Source: Phylloscopus collybita
Taxonomy: Eukaryota; Chordata; Aves; Passeriformes; Phylloscopidae
Length of the DNA: 64,000 nucleotides
Direction of reading: 5' to 3'
Assembly: GCA_027886175.1 (NCBI GenBank)
Contig: JAJNNQ010000024.1
Span: 33,149,001 to 33,213,000, forward strand
In this document: positions 1-13,400 of the stretch, one piece after another
Numbering within the stretch: position 1 is the stretch's first letter
How the letters are laid out: the number at the start of each line of letters is the position of its first letter
Position numbers and translations under genes: made by a program
The notes under the pieces: generated by a model
Seen by the model: only the letters and a program-made list of their open reading frames with translations
The model's database searches: none
What the model was told of the DNA's origin: nothing

Positions 1-3000
1 ATCTCTCCACTTACAGCTCTGTTGGCATCGCATGCACCCCATAATTTTGGGCAGGACTGGGACTCTGTGTGTGTACTTGCGTGTTTTATGTATTAGCATC
101 TGCTGGCCTCTTTGTATTCACACCAAGCAATGTAACATGAAAAAAACATATGTCCAAGTGAAATACTCCAATTAAAAAGCATCAAGTGGCTTGTGGGAGG
201 CTGTTCTGCACTCTGCAGTTGTGGTGACATCTCCAGGGAGAAGGGTGAGATCAGGGCTCCCGGGTTCTTGTTGTGGACAAGACTGCTCCTTGCACTGTGC
301 AATTCCTGATGAGAGCATCCAGCAAGGGGGAACAAACCATCAGTGTACTCAGACTGGAAATTAATTGAAAACTTTTGGGGTAAAAAGCACTGAACTCTGG
401 GAGTCTCCATTGCTTGTTCTCTATGACAAGGGCTGCCTCTTCCAGTCAGTTTTGCGCTTAATCACTGCATGTAGGAAGTGTTGAGTGAAAAGTTTGTGTG
501 TGGGAGTCAGACGACCAGCCATGTGCTTAACAAGGTTGCCAGACCTTGCTAGCTGTGAAGCAATGAAAATAGTAGCTGAGATGTGACAGAGTGTAAGGCA
601 TTAAAGGAAATCACAGGTCTAACTGGCCAGGCTCTGCCTAGGCAAGGCTTCTGAGGATGAGGAGGGTGAGTACAGGGAGTTACCAGGGCAAGCAGCAGCT
701 AGATACATGGATCAAAGATCATTGAGGTGGCTTTTCCAAATGCCTATTAAAGGCAGAGGCTGGGGAACCACAGCCAAGTCCCTCCCTTGAACACCCAGGC
801 ACAGGCTGAGGAGCCCATGGTGCACACCACGCTTACCCCACACACTCCCCACCTCCTACTTTTGCTGCTCACATGCCCTACACATGAGTGGTACCCATGA
901 AAAGTTATGAACCACCTATGTGTGCAAGGCATGGGGATGGGGGATTTAACACCACCTTCTCCCCATATTTCATAGATCTGGAGCTGCATTACAGTGATTA
1001 GTCCTTTAGCCTTTTTCCAAAGGAGGATCTTAATTTTTGCATTTCTAGCCTACAAAATACTCCAAAATTGCAACTTGGAAATGTTTGGAGGCTTCTCAGC
1101 ACAGATAACTCTGAAACTTAATGCTGCCCTCTCACTTGTGATCACTTCATTTAACCAAAAGCTCATGTATAAGAAATGTCTATAGTCTGGATCAAGTAAA
1201 GACTACTGTATTCTTTCCCTTTTCCAGTTTGCTGAAATAAGAACAAAACAGGATAGGAGAGATAAAATGTATTTAAAACATCACTTGCAATTTACAAAAA
1301 AACATATTCTTATTACCTCTTCAAGTAGAAAGATATGGCTTAAACCTGAGAGATGTTTACATCTCCCTTACAGAGCATAGGCCCCCTCCCCACTGTGTGC
1401 CAGCAGCCACTGGGAGAAATGAAAATTGGAATAAATCCCAGGCTGTACTACAGGTGTACAGACCTTCCCAAGGGAAAAGCAAACACTTGGTGGAACCAAT
1501 TCACACACAGCTCCATCCTTCTGAAGAAAAGTGGTTGTTACTGGTCATAGTCCCAGTAGATGGCCAAGACACTAAAAAGTCCTTCAGCCCCCATGGGAAT
1601 GGCATGTCCTCCCCCACAGACAAGGGGAGGAGATTGTCCTGTTGGGCTATGGCAGGAGGGCAAGAGTGGGGAAAGGGAAAACCAAAGTTGCCCCTGCCTC
1701 TGTTATAGAAAGGTACTGATTGTAATGGCCCAGTCAGCAGCATTTGACCATCGTGGTGGGGGTAGCGTGCCCTTGGGGATGGAGGACACCTGCAAGGGCG
1801 GGGACAGGAGGTAGTGTGTGGTGAAGAGGCTGGTCTGGTAAGAGAAATCTGGGCACCTGAGAATGAGGAGGACTGGAGGATGCTCAGATGTTTGCAGCAT
1901 GTGTGGAAACAGGGCTTATGCACAGCAGGAATGATTGCCTTGTGGGATGCCAGTGGTCTTGGGTAAATGGTGGCTCCCATGTGGTTGCTGCATCTCACCA
2001 TAACGCATAGTTTCTTCATGGCTGCAACTCCATCTGCGCTCTCCTACACCCCAAGGATTCCTGACAGGCATGGGAATGTGAGAAAAGCTGTAGGAGAGGA
2101 AGGTTGGTGCTCATCTCCAGCAGGGCCTCGAAGGCAAATGGCTCCTCCTCACCAGGTAGATCTGAGCCCCCACCAGCTGGTCTCCCCAGCCTCATCAAGA
2201 TGGCAGGTCCATGTCCCCTCTCTGCCCATGTCAGGCCAGGACAGCAGGCATGTCGCTGAGCTCTGGAAAAGGAGACTCACAGTGAGGTACCAAACATCTG
2301 CATCTATTCTGACAGACACTGTGAGCAAGCAGAACCTGTTGGAAAATGCATGCAGCCCAGCTTGGGTCATTTTGTCTGGGTGATATCTCCATGGATCCAG
2401 AAACGGGGTGCATGGGAGGGCCCTCAGCCAATCCCACCCTACCTGGCAGAACCAAGAGTGGTCAGTGCCTCCAGAGTCTCTTTGCACAGAACTGCAGAGT
2501 AATGAGTATTGGAGGGGACATCTGGAGGTGTGTGCCCCAGCCTCTGCTTGAAGCAGGGCCAATTGGATTGAGTTGCTACAGGGTCTGGGGCTGAGATAAC
2601 CCAGACTGCATCCTTCCTCATAACCTTCCTTATAAGTGTGGACACCCATCACCAACCCACCCATCAGGATCTCAGTACTCCCACAGAGACCACCCTGAGC
2701 AGGATACAGCTGCTCTCCTTGCCATGCTCACCTGTCTTGAATTTGTTGTAGGTGCCACTCTCTACCACTGGGTTACTGTCCTGGGCACAGCAGGAGACAT
2801 TCTTTTCTCGCCACCTGCATGGAGCAAAGCACCTGGGTCAGGCTGCTGCCTGATGTGGTGTTCCTCCCTCACAGTCCCCTGCTGCCTTGGACAGCTTTTT
2901 CCTACTTTGTGAGGCCAGGTATTTTGGGATTTTCTCAGGTCCTTACCAAGAAAGGACTCAAGTGCATGGCTGATGTCTAAGCACCCACACTTCATGTGTG

Positions 3001-4406
3001 CAACAGCATTTTGAAGGCAACTTTCTGACTAAGCCCTGTTTTCTAAGCAAGATATAGGAGCTCCAATACCCCCCAAATGTTTACAGAAACCGGTTCTAAA
3101 GCAGCCAGAGAAATTAAAAAATGGTGATTTTGGTGGGTTCATAAACCTGACAAGACCACACAGGGCACTGAGGCACTGCTAATGGTCCTTTGGTCCCAGG
3201 AGGGCTTCAAGGCCAGCCCAGAGGAGTCTCTTGTTTGGTTGGACCAGAAGCACCCACAGGACCCTGGGAAATGCACACAACAGGAACATGATCCTGGAGG
3301 AGTCGGGCATGGGAAGGTCTGATGGTGCTGGTGATGCTTTACAGGGGTGGTTTTGTACCACCCTGAAACCTGCAGCCTTGAAAACAAGGGGAAAGCAGGA
3401 CCTGAGGAGAGCAGATCAGGGCAAGAAGGGAAGGAAGGGAAGGAAGGGAAGGAAGGGAAGGAAGAACCTTTCCTTGGGAAAAGCCTGGATGCCCAGCAAA
3501 AATGCCTATACAGCTGCTAGTTTGTCACTGTCAAACTGCTACTAATTAATTTTTTCACCATTCCAGAACAATATTAGCACTCCAGCCTTTTCCTATGCCA
3601 AAGCAAGTCACAATTAACAGCAGCCCAGAGTGCTCACCCAGGGGCTTCCCAAACTTTCTGCTTGCTGCCAACAGCAGCACCATTGTACTGTCAGCACCCT
3701 GAAAAAAAACTCCCCTGGGCTGGCTGCTCTGATCCTCCCACCCACCCACAGCCAGCCAGTTGAAGAGCTGAGCCCAGCACATTCTGTCTTCCTTGGGCAC
3801 TACTGGGATGGGAGCACAGGCACGTTCCTCATACAACTGTGGCAGAGCAGAACATCCAGCAGCCAAACACAGCCAGCTGGGGTGAGCCTGTTCCATGAAC
3901 CCCAGATTTCTCAATAATCTTTGACAGACTGGAAGGAAACAAAATGTGGTGTGTGTGACACAATCAGACATTTTTGTGTGGGATAATGGATTTCCTGTGG
4001 GGCTCTGGCATGTGCAGAAACATGGGATGCTCATATATTAACACTGGGAGCTTTCCTAACAAATCAGTCCATTGAAACATTGGCAAATAATAGAAAATTC
4101 AGTTCCTTTCTCAGCCCACCAGCTTTGATAATTGGTTTATATTGCTATCATAAATCCAGCAGTTCTCCACTGAATCCTGAGGGCAGACAATGTCTGAGCT
4201 GCCAAAATGGAAAGGGAAAATGAGAGCAAGCAGGAGAAACAGAGAGGTTCTGGGGGGACTTTTGGGGCTTTCTTCCCTTTCCAGAAAGGAAAGCTAATGT
4301 TCTCAAGTGTAGTTTTAACCCTTCAGGTCACCTGAAAACATTCCTCCTTCCCTCTACCTGGAGCAAAAGATCAGGTTAGGATGGCCATTAAGAACTTGGT
4401 AGTTAC
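1..4406. other. Downstream flank or 3' intron of GDPD4, no exon recognised
   Basis: I could not find the GDPD4 C-terminal tail here. Two minus-strand acceptors with good pyrimidine tracts exist (near 3934 and near 4193), but the short frames that follow show no family resemblance. Apart from a 9-bp purine repeat, nothing is recognisable. Confidence 0.4.
3426..3464. repeat. 9-bp purine tandem repeat (AAGGGAAGG)n
   Basis: Four perfect copies of AAGGGAAGG and a partial fifth form a pure purine tract on the plus strand. Such a tract is prone to length variation and to triplex structure. Confidence 0.9.
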
Positions 4407-4489
4407 CAGTGCAGAGCAAAGATGAGTGAGATGAGGAATGCTGAGGTCAGATCTGTCAGGATCCACATGATGTTGTACTGCTGTGGAGT
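4407..4489 (-). CDS. GDPD4: GDPD4 coding exon 13 (transmembrane helix 6), last exon recognised
   Basis: An 83-bp exon with acceptor TTCTTCCAG encodes [20 protein letters not shown] then SLIFALHW. It matches the Y--MW--ADLVSF helix of GDPD5. The proposed donor is GTAACT, which leaves TG of the Trp codon for splicing. If this donor is skipped, the next codon is TAA, giving a protein that ends right after helix 6 at 543 residues. Which of the two happens cannot be told from the sequence. Confidence 0.8.
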
Positions 4490-7400
4490 CTGGAAGAAAA
4501 CAACAGTGGTTGTGTCCACCAGCAAGGACCACAAGATTTGGAAAAAAACCTTACTCAAGCTCTTTCTTCCTGATTGAATATGACTGTTCAGCTGCCTGGT
4601 TTGCATCTGCAAGAACATCCCTCGGGTGTTAAAAGCATTTGGTGGCATTTCAAAGTGGTCACTCATCACTGGGTGTTGGTGCCAAATCATTCTCCTTCAT
4701 AAAAGCAGGTCTGTGGTGTAGCCAAGAAGATTTTACCGCATCACAGTGAGTGCCACAGCGGCCTCTTGTTTGTAAAGGCAGGCCTTGCACTTCTCTGCTT
4801 CACCCAATAACAACATCAGTTGGTGGCATCTCATTTTCTCTGGCAAAACTGCCCTTTACTGAACACCACAGAGAGCCTGGGGTGGCTCCCACTTTAAGAG
4901 CATTTGAAGATTCATCCTTAGACTGGACCTCCACCCAAATTTAGAATTGACTGAAACGCTGCAGTTCTCTGGAGGGGAGCATTGTAAAATCTAATTCAAG
5001 ACTGTGAAGCCAACTACTTAAAGTCCTTACCGAGACACTGGTGGGACCAATGTACCAGGTACTTATTGGCCCTACAGGTCCAAGGCAGAATAACAATCAG
5101 AGAAATTATGTGAAAACTCCTCCCAAAAGGAAGGCTTATTTCTGTGGTTGTTTCCCTTGGACGTGTGGAACAAGACCAAGTTTGACAAGGGCAGTGGGAC
5201 GCCCTGGGAAAAGAGAAACTTCTGACATCAATAAAGTCCTTCAAAAGCTTAGAAATGGAAATTCTCATGCATCAGCTTTTGTCCCCAAAGGCCCTTCCTT
5301 TCTTCCTGCACAAATCTCAACATGACTTCTTTTCCCTTACCTCAAGGCCTAAGGTGATAATCCAAACAAGTAGGGTGCTTCATCCTGAGCCAGGAGAAGA
5401 GAGAAGGGTATGGTAATACCTGTAGTGTCTTTGAGGTTCCAGGTAAACCAGGTTTCAACTCAGGTCCTTCTTATGCAAAGGATCCTTAAAGGATGCTTTG
5501 TCCATGTGTGAATTGGCCCATCATCTCCAAAGGTAATCGGGAACATCCCAACTCTATTTCCCACTCCTGAGACAGAGAAGACTTCCACTTACCATGAGGA
5601 AGAGTGGCTGGCTGAGATTCTTCAGCAAGTGGACGGCATTGGTGGTCACGGAGTGTGCCCCAGAGCACCATGCCAGGGAATAGAGCCATGGCTCGTTGAC
5701 CACATAGAAGTTGGTGGTGATGTTTGCCTCGGCATATTTCCTTTAAAAGACCAAAAGGCAACAACCTTCATTGAGCAAGGAGATTAGTACTTCCTTCGGG
5801 CTTACTCAAGGAGATTCGGGAAGATCATGGGAAATGGTTGTAATCTTCTGTAGGAAGTGCTTACTTTAGGACCTAGATAAGGAACATAAAGGAAAGCCAA
5901 CCAGCCAATAATTAATCATTAACAATTGGTCAATACAGAGTAACTGAACAGCTGGAAACAAATGCAAATAAAATGCCAAAAGGTCAAAACCTTTCTAAAC
6001 CTTCTGCCACATGAATCAATGTAGCAATGCATTTGTAAAGGAGGCTGCAGCCAAGTGGAGATCAGTCTCTTCTTTCAAGTAACTAGCAATAGAACAAGAA
6101 GAAATGGCCTCAAGCTGCACCAGGGAAGGTTTAGATTGGATGTTAGGAAAAAAATTCTTAATGGAAAGGGTTATCAAGCTTTGGAATCGGCTCCCCAGGG
6201 AAGTGCTGAAATCATCATTTCCAGAGGTATTTAAAACATGTGAAGGTGGCACTTGGGGATATGGTTTAGTGGTGGGTTTGGTAGTGCTGGGATGATGGTT
6301 GGCCTTGATGATCTTAGAGATCTTTTAAATCTAAACCATTTATGTTATTCTATCATCTTCCCACCGTGTGTTCCAAACCACCACAGAATCGCAGAATAGC
6401 CAGAGCTGGAAGGAACACAAAGGCCACAGAGTCCACCTCTTCAGTTAATGGCTCATGTAGGGATTGAACCCACAATGTTGGTGTTGGTTAGAGCACCTGA
6501 GTTGGTTGGATAGCTGAGCTAATCTTCCAAGCTGGCCACCCAAGGTTGTTATGGTCGCTCCATCAGTGCAGCATTTGTCAAGTTATTATAAGCTATTGAA
6601 ACTTAACATGAAGTAAGTTCATTCTTTCTATAAAGATAATGTATCGTCAATATCAGCATTTATGAATCTACCTAGGACCTGTCCAAGATTTACCCAAATG
6701 AACCTGCCTATTATTTATATTTTTATAGCCTTTCAGCCTGAGAAAAGAAGGCTCTGAGGAGACCTTAGAGCACCTTCCAGTACTGAGATGGGCAACAAGA
6801 GAGCTGGAGAGGGACTTTTTACAAGGGCATTGAGTGACAGAACAAGGGGGAATGGCCTTAAATTGAAGGAGGGAAGGTTTAGATCAGACATTAGGAAAAA
6901 ATTCCTAACTCTGAAGGTGGTGGAGACACTGGTACAGATTGCCCAAAGAGGATGTAGACTCCCCCTCCCTGGAGGTGTTCAAGGCCAGGCTATGGGGCTC
7001 TGAGAAACCAGGTCTAGTGGGAGCTTCCCTGGTTGTAACTAGATGATGCTGAAAGTCCTTTACAGCCCAAAACATTCAGTGATTCTATGATTTTACATCC
7101 TGTGACAATTACAATTGAGAAAACATGAACATTACTCTTGTCCAAAGGATTAAAGTTTTTTTTCCTTTCTTTTTCATTTCAACTAGACTTCAATGGTTTT
7201 GTGCATTGGAAAGAGCAAAAATCCTATTTACAAAAGGAGAGCTGGACAGGTAAAGCTGGGGTTTATTTGTGGTTTGTTGGGTTATTTTGCCATGTGAGAG
7301 CAGCATTTTGAGAACTCCTGCAATGAATGTGGAGCCTTTCATCAGAGAAATGACATTATCTGTGTGTCACATTCAACAGAGTACTGGTAGTAACAGACAA

Positions 7401-10400
7401 GAAATGATGTCTCCAAAACACTGGCTACAAGAGGGTGATGGCCTCTCACCACAGAATTATGCACTCCAACTGGTGTTTGTGGAAGAGCCATAGGAGGTTA
7501 AATAGTTTTTTGTTCTCCTTGATTTAGTGTTGGTGGGACTGCAGGTGGCACAAATAAAAAGACAAGAAATCAGGATACAGCTGTGTATCCTCAGATCCTG
7601 GTCAATATGGAATTGAGGACAGCTGGATTTAATTACATGTGCCACCTCTCAACAGTAGGAGTGAACTGCAGTCTGTCACCTCTAAAATACATCAGAGAGG
7701 GCTACTTGATCTGAATGAGCTATTCCCAAAATATTATAGTCTCTGGAACTGGTCACTGGAGGGAGACATTGCCCCATGCATGAGGCAAACATCGTCCAGA
7801 TGCACCCCAAAGATTGTCTGTGGGGCTGAGACCTACCGGATATCTTCACTGGACATGTCAGTGTAGACCAGATTGAGTTTGACAATATTGTGCTTTAACA
7901 GGTCTGGTATTGGTGCCTTTCTGCCCATCGTGTGCTGAAACCCAGGAGCGACAGATTGAACAAAGGACCTCACGCCGTTATGCAGCCACAGGACCTGCAG
8001 GCAACAAGAGGAACCAGTGAATTCTCAGCAGAAGAATTCATGCCCCCTAATATGCCCCACAGTTCACACAAGCCTAGTAAAGATAACATCTTGAGGGACT
8101 TAACCCAGTCTGTCAAATGGTGTTTCTCCCAATGATCAAAGAAAGTTCAGATGCAGGGTTAGAACTTGCAAGTGACTTTTATCAAGAAATAAGTATCCAC
8201 TGTTCCTTGCTTATCCACTGGAAATCAGGGAGTACATTTCACACAGTCCAACAAAAGATGCAGTGTTGAAAATTAATGAAAAGACAGCTTGGTTTATGAA
8301 AAAGGCAACCAAAAATATTCTCTTCTACCATTCTTCCAGCATGGAAGAAAAGATCTTCAGCAGATACAGATCAGCGTAACTCCCCAGACATCAATGGGTA
8401 CATAACCTGATTCCCATGAGTTTAGCATTCATCCACTGCCAGGTGGAGGAAGGCAATAAAGACTCCCGACTTATTTTAATTTTAGCCAGGAATTTTTATG
8501 CAATATATAAAATAAGCATGGGTAGCAGGGAATAGACTGAGAGTTATTATATTTATTAAGGGGTGCTGTTTAGGGGCTAAGGCATCAGCTGGTATATAGA
8601 CTGCCTTTTTTTCCTGTACTGCTGAAGGATTACACGATTGTGAACCTTCTGAGGAACTAATATTAGGCATCCAAATGATGCCTTTTGAATCAAGTGAAAT
8701 GGAATAGACCAGTTTTATGGAGGTGAAATCATGCAGAATATGCCCCAAAGTCCGAATGAGAAGAGCAAGAAAAAGGGATATGGAGAGAGGCCACCCTACC
8801 AGATGGCGTTTAATCTTCGACTCCTTGAGGATGACATCCAGGATCTTGCGGATCCACAAGTTCCTGTAAGGATGTTTCTCTGGAGGGCGGTAGAGATCAA
8901 ATATCACAAGTTTATTGTGACTGTCTGCGAGGCGCAAAAAACTACTTAGCGTGTAAATGGACTGATTCATTGCCTGGTTTTGATCTGCCTTTGACAGCGA
9001 GCCCATCCCTACAAATGGTTTGTTCTAGAAATAAACAGATATAAAAAAAAAAAAGAAAATCAATCAGGCAGTTTGTTCTGGGAGTCACCTGTATCTCTGA
9101 GAGGTGATGTCTGTCCTCAACAGGTGAGGATATTTTATTTTGCTTATTTCTTCTACACAAGAAATGGGGGAAGTTAACCCAGGCTATGAGGACATTGCTT
9201 CTGGGACCTAAATTGCATAGTTCAAAGCCACGCCTGCTGTGCTTCTCTGTCCCACTTTGTTAGCTCTGAATATTATAAACAGCAAAGAAAAGTAGCTCTT
9301 TCCTTCTTCCCCCAGCCCATGAGCTCTGCTGCCATGATAAGGTGACACAAGAACACCCACCAGCCAATTGTTACAGGTCTTCTTAGCCTAAAGGCAAACT
9401 GGACAAAGCAAAGAGACCCAAACAGAAGTATTTACATACATATTTACATACATTTGACTTATTTGAGTTTTGACTCAACTAGCAATTTCTCTTCTAATAC
9501 TGATGCTGTTAAGTAATAGACAGCTGTTGTCTCTTTTACATCCAGTTGGTGATGGTCATAAAATTATATAAAAGTTTGGATTGGAAGAGACCTTTAAAGT
9601 TCATCTAGTGCAAGCCCCCTGCAATAAACAGGGATGTGTCCAACTGGATCAGGTTGCCTAGAGTCCAGTCCAAGTGACCTGGAATGCTTCTAGCCCTTTA
9701 TGATGCTTACCTTAAGGAACCATGTTCCAGCGTTCAATTTCTTCAGGGCATCCCAGGAGAAAAATGAAGCAGCTTTGCCAGTGTCATTAGGGTAGACCTC
9801 TTTGATGTTAGTTGTCCTTCTCAAAGTGTCGTCATGCATGAGGAAAGGAACCCCATCATAGCTGCCAGAGAGCAAGAGTTCAGGTCACCTGGGGAACAGG
9901 TTCATGCACAGCCTGAGCAGACTCAAGCCAGGTCAGAAGAACCTGTGGGCCACTGTGAATGCAGCAGCACAGCCTTCCTTAGTGCAGAGAGTGCTATATG
10001 AAGGAATGCTGAAGCTCAGGACACCAGGCTATTTCCAGCTTAAATACTTCTGGGAGATCTCACAGAAGTCATGCTTGTCTGTGCCTCAGTTTCTCTAGGG
10101 GCAACGTGAAGAGGTTGACCTTTTTGCCTGGTCAAAAACTGTTTGTAACTTATGGTTGAAATCTCTTTTTGCTGCCATCAAAGTGTTTCTGTGGTTTTCA
10201 GAGGACTTAATTCTGAATGGACAGTGACAGACACACAAAGTTTTCTTCTTTAGAAGGGTCTAGTTTAGTAGAACATCTAAATGTTAGTGGTTTTTTTTTT
10301 CATTCAGTGCCTGGAAACAGCTCATCCTGCACAGAATATTAGCATTTCATGGCAATGGGTTCACCAAAGGCAATTAAAGATCTAATAACTAGGGCAATGC

Positions 10401-13400
10401 TGTCACAAATCTGAGCAGTTTTCTGTTGTAGACCTGATATAACCCTCACTGTGGCCTGGAAGTCAGACTAGGGTAGGGACTTATTTTTATACTCTGCCAA
10501 GCATTCACACTGTAGGAATAATGATTGTTAAATCAATATCTGCAGCTTATTGACTTGCCTGAGAACAACCATGCCCTACAGCCCCTGTCATCACATGAGC
10601 TGAGGGACCCTGTCCCAGCCATCAGTAAAACCCAGTTGCCTGGAGCTGCATGTCTCCACAGGCAGCTCTTAGAAGAAGCAGCATATATCCTGTGAGTGGT
10701 GATGTTTTGCCCTCACCTTATGGCAACATCTGTTTCAAGACCATCCCCACCATGCTCAATCGTCTTCAGAAATGACATCTCAGTGTTTTCTGGTGCCAGC
10801 TGAAAAAAAAGGCACATGAGCAGATAATTTTCAAACATACTCCGGAGGACTCTGCAAATACTTTCTGCCTCTTTGTAGCATCTCTGGTTTTTTTCTTAAG
10901 GAGCATCATTACATTGTTACAGCTACTTTAGCCAAACCCATTCTGTAGAAAAATAACAGAATCACAGAATGGTTCGGGTTGGGAGGGACCTTGAAGATCA
11001 CCCTATTCCAATCCCCCTGTCAGGCCAGAGACACCTTTCACTAGTCCTGGTTGCTCAGAGCCCCCTCCATCCTGGTCTTGTCCCTCAGAAACAGTATTTT
11101 CCTTGTAAGCAAACCCATGCAGTGATGCCTTTGGCATGCAGTCCCAATGACCAAAAATGTCTCCTACCCTCCACGGATTTCAAGACGGGGGGACAACAAA
11201 GAAACAACAGAAGATGATGACGATGAAAGTAGCAACACATAGGATAAAGAAATGACATAAAATAATTTCTTCAGACCTACCATTGGTGCTCCACGGTGTC
11301 CAATGAGGGCTGGCTTTGGTCCAAGTGTTCCCATCTCTCTGATGCAAGGAGAGTACATCCCCAGAGGTATCAAGAAAAGAAAGAGAAGGATAGCCAGGTA
11401 TGGACCAACAATTATCACCTGAGTAACTGAAAAAATTTGAAGGAGGAAGGCTAGAGTTAATCCACATAATAATGTACAACTCTGCCTTGCCACTTAACTT
11501 TTAATATAGTCCTCCAGCTAAGTAGCTTTCAGGCTTTATCCCACCCTTTTTTCCTTTCCTTTTTCCCCTAATTTTCACTTCATCTCCAAACAATGCAACC
11601 CAGGAAAACAAATTGGTCAAAGCAAGAATGCAGGCTGTCTAAGTCAGGACTGCAGGTTTTATTCTTTAATTACATCTCACTAAGCCTGACAGCAAGATAT
11701 GGCTTTATTTCTTTTTTTCTTTGGACATGGTGCACTGAGATCTCCTCCATATGTAGAAAAACAATCCTCAACAGAAGGATGCTGATTTTTTCTTACTCAG
11801 ATGAGAACAAGCACCATTTTCAAGTTTCATTCACAATGAAGAAGAGTAGGCACCTCTCCTTCAACTAAAAAAAGTTGCATCTCCTTACTTTGAACATTTC
11901 CCTGGTTCATTCAGATGGTTCCTAGTGACCTCCTCTGTGTGACCTAGATAATCCTATGGACTCTGAGAACATGGACATTGCACCTCTGAAACTTGCCAAG
12001 TCATTATCTATGGTCTTCTCTGGAGTCTGTTGACACATTGCCCAAGAGCCCCAGGAGTTCTTCCCCTCAGGGACCAAAACAGTTCTGCACCAACACCTCT
12101 TTCTTGAATGGGTACCACCATCCCTCTGTGCCTGTGGCTCTGAAGGAATTTGGGTTTATGCCAAGATGATGATGTACTAAGCTAGGAGTACCTCAGGCAT
12201 GGTGGTATATAATGTCTAGGGCCCCTGTGTATTCTCCCCCAACCTCCCCAGCTCCAGTTCAACAAGAAAAGTCTTGGACAGGAAAAAAAATGCTTTCGCC
12301 AGTCCATTCCGTCTGTGATTTTTATTGCAAAGTATCTGAAGCTGGGTGTCAGGTAGGTAATTTTGGCTATATGGAGGGACAACAAGGGAAAAACAGACAC
12401 TCCTAGTCAGGTTTTTCTGTTCCTGGCATCTGGCTTTTTCCTTAGAACATTTGTTCATTCTTCCTAGAGGTGGGCAGGAACTTCCCATGAGATAACACTA
12501 GGAACTGATCAAAAAGCTCTTTTCCCTATCTCAGCTGCCTTCTCCTGAGATACACTAGTCTGAAGTGGTTTGTCTGACTGGAGTGGAGATCCCTTCTGTA
12601 CACAGCAAGCAAAAACCAGCCAAGGGAGCTGCCATTGGCTGCTTTCTCCTGCAGAGGGCTGAACAAATTTTCACTCATGACTCAGAACATGGGTGCTTCT
12701 GCTAGTCTCCTCCATCTCAATGCAGATCACTGCCTCAGTATAGGGCAAACCAGTGCAAACCAGTAACACACTGGGACACCACAGGGCAGTGCACAGCCCA
12801 AGCCCCAGCCCCAGCCCCACTATTTTTCCTGGGAGATTCAGAATTTGAAAGTCTCCTCCAGCTGGAGTGCAGGTGTGGGAAGAAAGGGCTCCTGCATGCC
12901 TCTTTTCCCATGCTCATATAGATTTTTTATCACACGGGAAGCAGGAACCAGAGCTGCCGTACCTTTCTTATCTGCTCTGATGGCATGAAGAGCCACAGGC
13001 CAGGCAAGAAGGACCATGATGGCAATTGCCCCTATGTGGAGATAAGGAGCTGTGACCTGGCAAGGAGATAAAAAGGATTTTAGTCAAAGGATGAACTGTG
13101 GAGACAGATGGAAAGCCCCATCAGAGCTACAGCCCTTACACCTGGATGGGCTCCTGCTGCAGATACCACTGCAGTTAGCCACTCTGCCTCGCCTGTGTTG
13201 GATCCACCAAACACCTCAGGACTCAGAGGAGAGACATAGGCCCCTGGCCAGGCCAGGGAGGAGTGTGCCCTGCCTCAGGAGTGCTCCTCACTTCTTTATT
13301 TTCTCCTAAATCAGCTGAAGGGGACACAACTACCTTCCTCCATGAGGATATGATTGCCACTACTGAATTGCCATGATCTGTGAACATCTTCCAGTTGAAC

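Larger units (their letters stand above)
5741..7836 (-). other. GDPD4: GDPD4 intron 11, repeat-rich
   Basis: This intron holds a CR1 fragment, a tRNA-derived SINE and a second CR1 in the space of about 1.1 kb. The rest is unrecognised. Confidence 0.7.

Noticed and set aside
3555..4034. 159-codon minus-strand open frame that might hold the GDPD4 tail
   Set aside because: A good acceptor lies near 3934, but the frame entered from exon 13 has no resemblance to GDPD4/GDPD5 tails and the long frame is in a different phase.
5031..5072. 42-bp exon-like segment between GDPD4 exons 12 and 13 with a GTAAGG donor
   Set aside because: The acceptor lacks a good pyrimidine tract and the incoming frame meets TAA at the third codon.
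6379..6540. Functional tRNA-Ile gene
   Set aside because: D-arm and acceptor stem are broken and the copy continues into a CR1 terminus, so it is a SINE.
10065..10100. MIR-like GTGCCTCAGTTTCTC stretch, and a similar one near 34600
   Set aside because: Only about 15-18 bases match and no A/B-box head was found.
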